A DNA stretch of 64,000 bases, taken from contig CAIQCK010000119.1 of the NCBI GenBank assembly GCA_903870275.1, positions 1-64,000 on the forward strand, given 5' to 3'. The notes beneath the pieces were generated by a model that worked only from the letters and a program-made list of their open reading frames with translations, had not been told where the DNA came from and made no database searches. The DNA comes from an uncultured bacterium. GTDB lineage: Bacteria > Verrucomicrobiota > Verrucomicrobiia > CAIQCK01. Positions 58,109 to 64,000 of this stretch are shown here, one piece after another (within the stretch, counting starts at the first letter, position 1; each line of letters starts with the position of its first letter). Both the position numbers and the translations under genes were made by a program.

Positions 58109-61100
58109 ATGCTTCAGGCTCTCGTCCAATTTTCGCTCCGGTTTCGCGGCATCGTGGTGTCGCTGGGCGCGCTGTTGATGGCCTACGGGTTTTATGTCGC
58201 GTCCCACGCGAAACTCGACGTGTTTCCCGATTTCGTGCCGCCGCAGGTAACGGTGCAGACAGAATCGCCCGGCCTCTCAGCCGAGCAGGTCGAGGCGCTC
58301 GTCACGCGGCCGCTGGAGTCGGCCATCAACGGCCTCGGCAGTCTCAATTCGCTCCGTTCGGAGTCCATCCAGGGTCTCTCGATCATCACGGTTGTGTTCA
58401 AGGAAGGCACGGCGATCCTGCCCGCGCGGCAACTGCTCGCCGAAAAACTCGGTGAGACGGCCGGCTCGCTTCCCACTGGCGTGAAAACACCCAGGATGTC
58501 GCCGCTGGTGTCGGCGACAATGGACTTGCTGAAGATCGGCCTGCTGAGCGACCGGCTGACGCCAATGGAGCTGCGGACTTTCGCCGACTGGACGTTGAAG
58601 CCGCGGCTGCTTGCCGTGCCGGGTGTGGCGAAATGCATTGTCTTCGGTGGCGAGGTGAGGCAGTGGCAGGTGCAGGTGCATCCCGACCGGCTCGCGGTGC
58701 ACCAGCTTGCGCTGGCCGACGTGCTTGCGGCGGCGCGGCTGGCCACCGGCGTGCGCGGCGCGGGATTCATCGAGACGGAAAACCAGCGCGTGACTTTGCA
58801 AACCGAGGGCCAGTCACTCGACGCGGCGGCGCTCGCGGAGGTCGTCGTGGCCACCAGCGCCAACGGCGTGCCGGTGCGGCTTAAAGAGGTGGCCACCGTG
58901 AGCGCGGGGGTCGAGCCGAAGTTTGGCGACGCGTCGATCATGGGCCGGCCAGGCGTGTTGATGGTGATGGACAGCCAGTATGGCGCGAACACCATGGAGG
59001 TCACGACCCGGCTGGAGGCGGCGCTGGCGGACATGCAGCCGGTCCTGGCGCGCGAGGGCATCACGCTCCATTCGCGGCTGCACCGGCCCGCGACGTTCGT
59101 CGAGATCTCGCTCGCCAACATCCGGCATTCGCTCTGGCTTGGCGCGGCGCTGGTGGCGGTAGTGCTGTTTGTGTTTCTCGGCCATTACCGCACCGCGCTG
59201 ATTTCGCTGGCGGCGATCCCGCTGTCGTTGCTCGCCGCGATTGTCGTGCTGGATCGGCTTGGCGTGTCGCTGAACACAATGACGCTGGGCGGTCTGGCCA
59301 TCGCCATCGGCGGTGTGGTGGACGATGCGATCATTGACGTGGAGAACATCCTGCGCCGGCTGCGCGGAAACCAGTCGGCAGCCAGCCCGCAGCCGGTGAT
59401 GCGGGTGATCCTCGACGCGTCGCTGGAGGTGCGCGGCGCGGTGGTATATGCGACGTTCATCGTCGCGCTGGTGTTCGTGCCGGTGCTGATGCTTACGGGG
59501 CTTCACGGCAGCTTCTTCGCGCCGCTGGCGATGAGCTATATCTTCGCCACGCTTGCCTCGCTGGCGGTGGCGCTGACGGTGACGCCGGCGCTGACGTTCC
59601 TGCTGTTCCGCCACGGCGCGGGAAAAGAGACGCCGCCGAAGCTGCAGGAGCTGTTGCGGCGCGGCTACGGGCGCGTGCTCGGCTGGGTGGCGCACTGGCC
59701 GCGCACGGTGATGACAGTCGTGGCACTGCTCTGTGCCGCCGGTTTGGCGCGCCTGCCGTATCTTGGCGGCGAGTTCATGCCGGAGTTTCGTGAGGGTCAT
59801 TTTGTGCTCCAGGTCTTCGCCGCGCCGGGCACGTCGCTGGCGGAGACGATGCGCATCGGCAAACGAATTTCCGGGGAACTGCTGAAGAACCCGAACATCG
59901 CCACAGTGGAGCAGGAGGCCGGACGCGCTGAACAGGGCGAAGACACGTGGGGACCGTATCGCAGCGAGTTTCACGTCGAATTGAAGCCGCTGCCTGGCGA
60001 GGCGCAGGCGAAGGTTGAGGAAGAAATCCGCGACGTGCTCAAGCGGACGCCGGGGATCAATTTCAATGTGACGACGTTTCTCGGCGACCGCATCAGTGAG
60101 AGCCTCACCGGCGAGGTCTCGCCGGTGGTTGTGAACATTTTTGGCGACGACCTCGACCTGCTCGACGCCAAAGGGCGCGAGGTGGCGCGCGTGTTCGCCG
60201 ACCTTGGCGCGAAGGACGTGCAGATGAAATCGCCCTCCGGCGCGCCGCGGCTCGACGTGCGGTTGCGTAGCGACCGCCTGATGGAACTCGGTTTTCGCCC
60301 GGTCGAAGTGCTGGAGGCCGTGCAGACCGCTTACCAGGGCACGGTCGTGGCGCAGGTTCACCGCGGCATGATCGTCGAGGACGTGGCGGTGTGGCTCGAT
60401 GAGGCGGGACGGCGTGACCTTGACGGCGTGGGCGGATTGCTCCTGCGCAACGCGGCAGGACGGCTCGTGCCGTTGCGCGAACTGGCGGAAATCGAACACA
60501 CCGGCAGCCGCGTCTCGATCCTGCACGACGGCGCGCGACGCCGGCAAACGGTGACATGCGATCCCGGCGAACGCGATGTCGCGTCGTTCGTCGCCGACGC
60601 GCGGAAAGCGGTTGCAGCCAGGGTCAATCTGCCGGGCGGCGTCTATGTCGAGTTTGGCGGCGCGGCGGAAGAGCAGCAGCGGGCCACGGAACAACTGCTG
60701 CTCCAGAGCGGCGTTGCCGCGGTCGGCATCGTCATGTTGCTGCTGGTCGCGCTCGGCAACTGGCGCAACGTCGGCCTGGTGATGTTCAACCTCCCGTTCG
60801 CGCTCGTCGGCGGCGTGGCCGCGATCAGCGTCGCCGCGTTGCTGGGTCAGCCGGAGGAAGGCCGGCTCTCGATGGGCGCGCTGGTCGGTTTCGTGACGCT
60901 CTTCGGCATCACCACGCGCAATTCGATCATGCTGCTCTCGCATTACGGGCATCTCGTACGCGAGGAAGGCCAGCCGTGGGATGCCGCCGCCGCGATCCGC
61001 GGCGCGACGGAGCGGCTGGTGCCCATCCTGATGACCGCGCTGGTGACGGGCTTGGGCCTGCTGCCGCTGGCGCTCGGCAGCGGCGAGGCGGGCCGCGAGA

Positions 61101-61222
61101 TCGAAGGCCCGATGGCCATTGTCATCCTCGGCGGCCTGGGCACCTCGACGCTGCTGAATCTGCTCGTGCTGCCCACGCTGGCGCTGCGTTATGGGCGATT
61201 CAACCGGCCGGACGAGGCATGA
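58109..61222 (+). CDS. heavy-metal-efflux RND permease (CusA/CzcA type)
   Basis: A 1037-aa RND permease with twelve helices in two halves and large periplasmic loops. N-terminal LDVFPDFVPPQVTVQTESPG and L-S-A-E-Q-V-E-A-L-V-T-R-P-L-E are typical of CusA/CzcA pumps, as is the TM4 sequence GLAIAIGGVVDDAIIDVENI with acidic proton-relay residues. This is the third gene of a TolC-adaptor-RND operon. The HME-RND subfamily mostly exports divalent or monovalent metal cations. The operon follows eno by 8 bases, so it might be co-expressed with the fluoride genes, but its substrate is not known. Confidence 0.93.
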   Translation: MLQALVQFSLRFRGIVVSLGALLMAYGFYVASHAKLDVFPDFVPPQVTVQTESPGLSAEQVEALVTRPLESAINGLGSLNSLRSESIQGLSIITVVFKEGTAILPARQLLAEKLGETAGSLPTGVKTPRMSPLVSATMDLLKIGLLSDRLTPMELRTFADWTLKPRLLAVPGVAKCIVFGGEVRQWQVQVHPDRLAVHQLALADVLAAARLATGVRGAGFIETENQRVTLQTEGQSLDAAALAEVVVATSANGVPVRLKEVATVSAGVEPKFGDASIMGRPGVLMVMDSQYGANTMEVTTRLEAALADMQPVLAREGITLHSRLHRPATFVEISLANIRHSLWLGAALVAVVLFVFLGHYRTALISLAAIPLSLLAAIVVLDRLGVSLNTMTLGGLAIAIGGVVDDAIIDVENILRRLRGNQSAASPQPVMRVILDASLEVRGAVVYATFIVALVFVPVLMLTGLHGSFFAPLAMSYIFATLASLAVALTVTPALTFLLFRHGAGKETPPKLQELLRRGYGRVLGWVAHWPRTVMTVVALLCAAGLARLPYLGGEFMPEFREGHFVLQVFAAPGTSLAETMRIGKRISGELLKNPNIATVEQEAGRAEQGEDTWGPYRSEFHVELKPLPGEAQAKVEEEIRDVLKRTPGINFNVTTFLGDRISESLTGEVSPVVVNIFGDDLDLLDAKGREVARVFADLGAKDVQMKSPSGAPRLDVRLRSDRLMELGFRPVEVLEAVQTAYQGTVVAQVHRGMIVEDVAVWLDEAGRRDLDGVGGLLLRNAAGRLVPLRELAEIEHTGSRVSILHDGARRRQTVTCDPGERDVASFVADARKAVAARVNLPGGVYVEFGGAAEEQQRATEQLLLQSGVAAVGIVMLLLVALGNWRNVGLVMFNLPFALVGGVAAISVAALLGQPEEGRLSMGALVGFVTLFGITTRNSIMLLSHYGHLVREEGQPWDAAAAIRGATERLVPILMTALVTGLGLLPLALGSGEAGREIEGPMAIVILGGLGTSTLLNLLVLPTLALRYGRFNRPDEA

Positions 61223-61247
61223 CGCCGGCGTTTCGGTCCCGGCGGTA

Positions 61248-61268
61248 GACCGCGCGAAAACAGCGGTC
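61248..61268 (+). terminator. hairpin between convergent genes
   Basis: GACCGC (61248-61253) pairs with GCGGTC (61263-61268), followed by a T-rich run. It lies between the RND stop and the mannosidase stop on the other strand. Confidence 0.4.
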
Positions 61269-61274
61269 CGTTGT

Positions 61275-63839
61275 TTATTTCTTCAATCGCACGCGCAGAT
61301 TCACGATTTTCCAGGGCGGGATTTGGAGATGAATGCCGTCGTCGCAGACTTCGATCCTGCCGAGTTCATGCGCCGGCTTCCCGAGAAAATCCGTTTCACA
61401 AACCGACTCCACCGGTTGGCCCAGGCGAATGATGGCATTGGCTTGCCGTCCGGTCGTTTCATAGAGCCGGAGTTCCTCCACCGGATTCTTTTCCCCTTGT
61501 GGCTGCACAAGCCGCAACGTCGTAAGCACAACGTTGGCAGGTTCGACCTCCGCGAACGAGGCTTGATCCGCCAGCGTCGCGCCTTTGTTGACAGGCGCCT
61601 TGCCCGGTCGCACGTAGCGAAGGCCGAGATCGTGTGAAAATGCCAGCAGCGGGACGTGCGACTCCATCGCATCGCGGTATGCAGTCGCCTCGCGCCACGT
61701 GCCCACGTGCGGGACCAAGGCGCAGTCGAAGGCGTGATGGCCGGTGCCCTTGATGGAAGGATGCATCCTGCCCCATGAATCTGGCGTCAGCGGACGCACG
61801 CGAAGCAGGAGAAACTCCAGCGACTGGCTGGCGCGATCAAACGCGTAGCCGGTGTTCGCGCCGGGCGGGCAGACGAAAGTATAACCGGACTTGTCCGAAG
61901 ACACATCCGCCCAGCGGCTGGCGTAGAAGCCGTTCGTGTAGCCTTTGACGAAAAATTCCTCACGGAAAGGTTCCGTCTGAAATTGCTCACGTAGTTCGGC
62001 ACCGAAGGGGATGCCGGCAAAGACGCTCCCCGCCATGGCCACCGGAAAACGAATCGCGAAGACACCGCAGCCTTCAGTGGCATCCAGTTCGACGTGATAA
62101 TCCAGACGCCGGCTGTTGCGCCAGAGGCGGAGTTCGCGCGTCGCCGAATGTCCGCCAAACGTTCCTTTCGCGCGGAGGGCGGCGAACACGGGACCCGCGA
62201 CCTGTTGCAACTCGTCCTCTTTTGCGGTCCATCGGTGCATCGCACCGAGCGGGCCATCCATCATCCAACTTTTCGTTTGTGGCGCGTCATAGTAAACGAC
62301 ATCGCCCAAGCCGCCGGCTTCCGCCGAGCCGAGTTGGACGTGGCGCGTCTTGTCCGAAATCTCCAGCGTGCCGTCGCTCCGCATTCGGATGCGAAATCGC
62401 TCGTTCTCGACCGGCCCGGCACCGCGGCTAAAAGTGGCACCGCCAGCCGCGGCGGCCGGGTTCACGCCGAGGTAGAAGGTTTTGTAGCCGCACGCCGGCA
62501 CCGCCTCCGCAATGAACGCGACGCGCTGAGGGCCGGTAAACTGAATGGGAACATCCTTGCCCGCAGCATCGCGGAGCCGCAGCGGCGCGCTGTCGCCCTG
62601 CACGGCGACTTCAACCGGGCCGGTGACCGGCCATGCGTGGAAGTTGAACACCACCAAGGGCGCGCCCAGGCCGGTGCGGAAACCGATCTTCTCGGTCACG
62701 GCCGAGAGCGTTTCGTGGAGCGCCTGTTCGATCTTCGCGCGGCGTTGGCGCGCGAACGCCATGCGTTCCTCGTAGTCCACCGTCCACGCCCACAGGATGG
62801 CGTGACCGGTGCAGGAGAGCACGTCGTGCCAGAGCCGGTCCACGACACCGCGCTCAATCTCCCGTCCTGCGCGCTTCGCGATGACCTGCGCCTTTTCCAG
62901 ACAGAGCAGCCGGTCTTCGTCCTGGTTATTCTGCATGTAAAGGTTGCGGTCGCCGTGCGCGCCGGCCTCGACGTAACACTCCAGGCTGTCGAGCGGGCCT
63001 TCCCGTTCGGTCAACTTCGCGCCGCACTTCTCCACTTCTTCGAAATAGCGCCGGTTGGTTCCGAGAATCTTCCGGTGCCGGTCCCAGCCGGCGACGGCCA
63101 CGGGCAACTTCGGGTCGGGCAGCACATCGTCACCGCCAATCGCTTCCCGCCAGATCGGCGCGGGCAGGAAACCGTTCACCGCCTCGCCGTATTTGCCCAT
63201 CTGGTTGTAGCCATAGAAACATTTCGCCGAGAGCATGCGCGTGCCGTCGAGGCCCTTTCGCCAGAAGACGACCTGCGGGCCGACCGGACGCGAAAACATG
63301 AAATAACGGTAGCCGGCTTTGGTGAAAATCTGCGGCATCTGCGAGGGGCCGCACATCAGGTCAACGGAATTATAGACCTTCAGCGCGTCGTCCGGGGCGT
63401 GGCGCAGGAAATACTCCCTGCCGAGCACCAGGTTGCGCACCAGCGTCTCCGGATACACCTCGGTTAGCCGCGGATTGCTGATCGCGCCGATGATCTCGAT
63501 CCGGCCTTCGCGCACGCGCCGCCAGAACTCGGCGATCATCTCCGGCCATTCGCGCGCGGCTTTGTCGAGAAACGGGGCGAGTTCCTCGTTCTCGGTCTCC
63601 AGCAACCACACGTAGTGGGGATGACTGCGCATGAGGACGAGCACTTGGCGGATGATTTCCGCGTAGCGCTGCTCGTGCCACAAGCGCGTGTGGCCCCAAC
63701 ACCAATCGCAGTGCGAGGAAACGTTGACCACCGTCAGTTGCGGCCCGGCGTCGGGTTTGACCGCCGGCCCGGCGAGAGCTTGCGCGGGGACAGCCATCAC
63801 CAGCAGGACGATCAGGCGGAACAACGCGTATGGTTTCAC
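61275..63839 (-). CDS. exported GH38-type alpha-mannosidase-like protein
   Basis: An 854-aa protein from GTG 63839, with AGGAG 6 bases upstream; the first 23 residues of the open frame before it have no support. A signal peptide (VKPYALFRLIVLLVMAVPAQALA) is present. The N-terminal domain carries VNVSSHCDWCWGHT, the H-x-D pattern that binds the zinc of GH38 glycosidases. A second conserved region is Y-N-S-V-D-L-M-C-G-P-S-Q-M-P. Further beta-rich regions (residues 430-840) resemble the GH38 central and C-terminal domains. It likely releases alpha-mannose from glycans outside the cytoplasm. It is convergent with the RND pump, and nothing is seen in 63840-64000 beyond its leader. Confidence 0.85.
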   Translation of the reverse strand: MKPYALFRLIVLLVMAVPAQALAGPAVKPDAGPQLTVVNVSSHCDWCWGHTRLWHEQRYAEIIRQVLVLMRSHPHYVWLLETENEELAPFLDKAAREWPEMIAEFWRRVREGRIEIIGAISNPRLTEVYPETLVRNLVLGREYFLRHAPDDALKVYNSVDLMCGPSQMPQIFTKAGYRYFMFSRPVGPQVVFWRKGLDGTRMLSAKCFYGYNQMGKYGEAVNGFLPAPIWREAIGGDDVLPDPKLPVAVAGWDRHRKILGTNRRYFEEVEKCGAKLTEREGPLDSLECYVEAGAHGDRNLYMQNNQDEDRLLCLEKAQVIAKRAGREIERGVVDRLWHDVLSCTGHAILWAWTVDYEERMAFARQRRAKIEQALHETLSAVTEKIGFRTGLGAPLVVFNFHAWPVTGPVEVAVQGDSAPLRLRDAAGKDVPIQFTGPQRVAFIAEAVPACGYKTFYLGVNPAAAAGGATFSRGAGPVENERFRIRMRSDGTLEISDKTRHVQLGSAEAGGLGDVVYYDAPQTKSWMMDGPLGAMHRWTAKEDELQQVAGPVFAALRAKGTFGGHSATRELRLWRNSRRLDYHVELDATEGCGVFAIRFPVAMAGSVFAGIPFGAELREQFQTEPFREEFFVKGYTNGFYASRWADVSSDKSGYTFVCPPGANTGYAFDRASQSLEFLLLRVRPLTPDSWGRMHPSIKGTGHHAFDCALVPHVGTWREATAYRDAMESHVPLLAFSHDLGLRYVRPGKAPVNKGATLADQASFAEVEPANVVLTTLRLVQPQGEKNPVEELRLYETTGRQANAIIRLGQPVESVCETDFLGKPAHELGRIEVCDDGIHLQIPPWKIVNLRVRLKK

Positions 63840-64000
63840 GGTGGACTCCTTTTTCAAATTCGTCCGGACAGGCGAATCAATAGATACCCGTCGGGCCATG
63901 TACAACAATTCTTTTTTCGCGGTTCACGCGCTTCCCGGCCGGAACGGGGACAGAGATTGCGCGGTTCCTGCTGGATATTCTCCGGGATTAACTGACACGG

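Overview
The window is one contiguous piece of a GC-rich bacterial chromosome. Its gene content and repeats fit a member of the Verrucomicrobiota, probably of the Pedosphaera/Limisphaera type. This is inference from several features: an ECF sigma factor overlapping a membrane Ser/Thr kinase, PEP-CTERM sorting tails, FGE-sulfatase domains built into a large exported protein, a single LplT-PlsC-Aas fusion, secreted glycoside hydrolases, and many short dispersed palindromes between genes. No phage, transposase, CRISPR array, rRNA or tRNA gene was recognised.

Layout. 0.6-3.1 kb: secreted GH78-type alpha-L-rhamnosidase. 3.1-7.0 kb: a small membrane protein, the sigma factor/kinase pair and a membrane protein of unknown function. 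7.1-9.9 kb: Tat-exported metallophosphoesterase and glnS. 9.9-11.2 kb: a repeat-rich spacer. 11.2-15.9 kb: a 1583-aa exported protein with three FGE-sulfatase domains. 16-22.4 kb (minus strand): M20 amidohydrolase, then a protein-quality-control block hsp20-clpB-htrA. 22.9-25.8 kb: a TIR/NB-ARC/TPR protein of the NLR type. 26-34.3 kb: sulfur assimilation, with two cystathionine-gamma-synthase-type PLP enzymes and an Rrf2 regulator on the minus strand, divergent from sulfite reductase, cysH, cysD and cysN. 34.3-41.2 kb: small proteins, an RRM protein, two PEP-CTERM proteins and small membrane proteins. 41.3-44.7 kb: the LplT-PlsC-Aas fusion. 45.3-50.3 kb: a 1639-aa repeat protein with a PEP-CTERM tail.

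The most notable region is 50.4-61.2 kb, a fluoride-response locus. It holds crcB (fluoride channel), a DUF190 partner, a fluoride riboswitch before a CPA2 antiporter and a UspA protein, a second fluoride riboswitch before a YVTN beta-propeller protein, then enolase (the classic fluoride-sensitive enzyme). A TolC/adaptor/heavy-metal-type RND efflux operon follows at once. The end of the DUF190 gene together with the start of a riboswitch is duplicated: the second copy is fused to the 3' end of the beta-propeller gene just before enolase. A 3-kb cassette therefore lies between direct repeats of about 125 bp. The window ends with a GH38-type alpha-mannosidase on the minus strand.

Other structural points are an 84-bp palindromic element sitting in frame inside two unrelated genes (the TIR/NB-ARC gene and a PLP enzyme), a duplicate of the last 66 bp of cysN 1.9 kb downstream of cysN, and several dispersed inverted-repeat families. 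All functions are assigned by reading motifs; no database search was possible.
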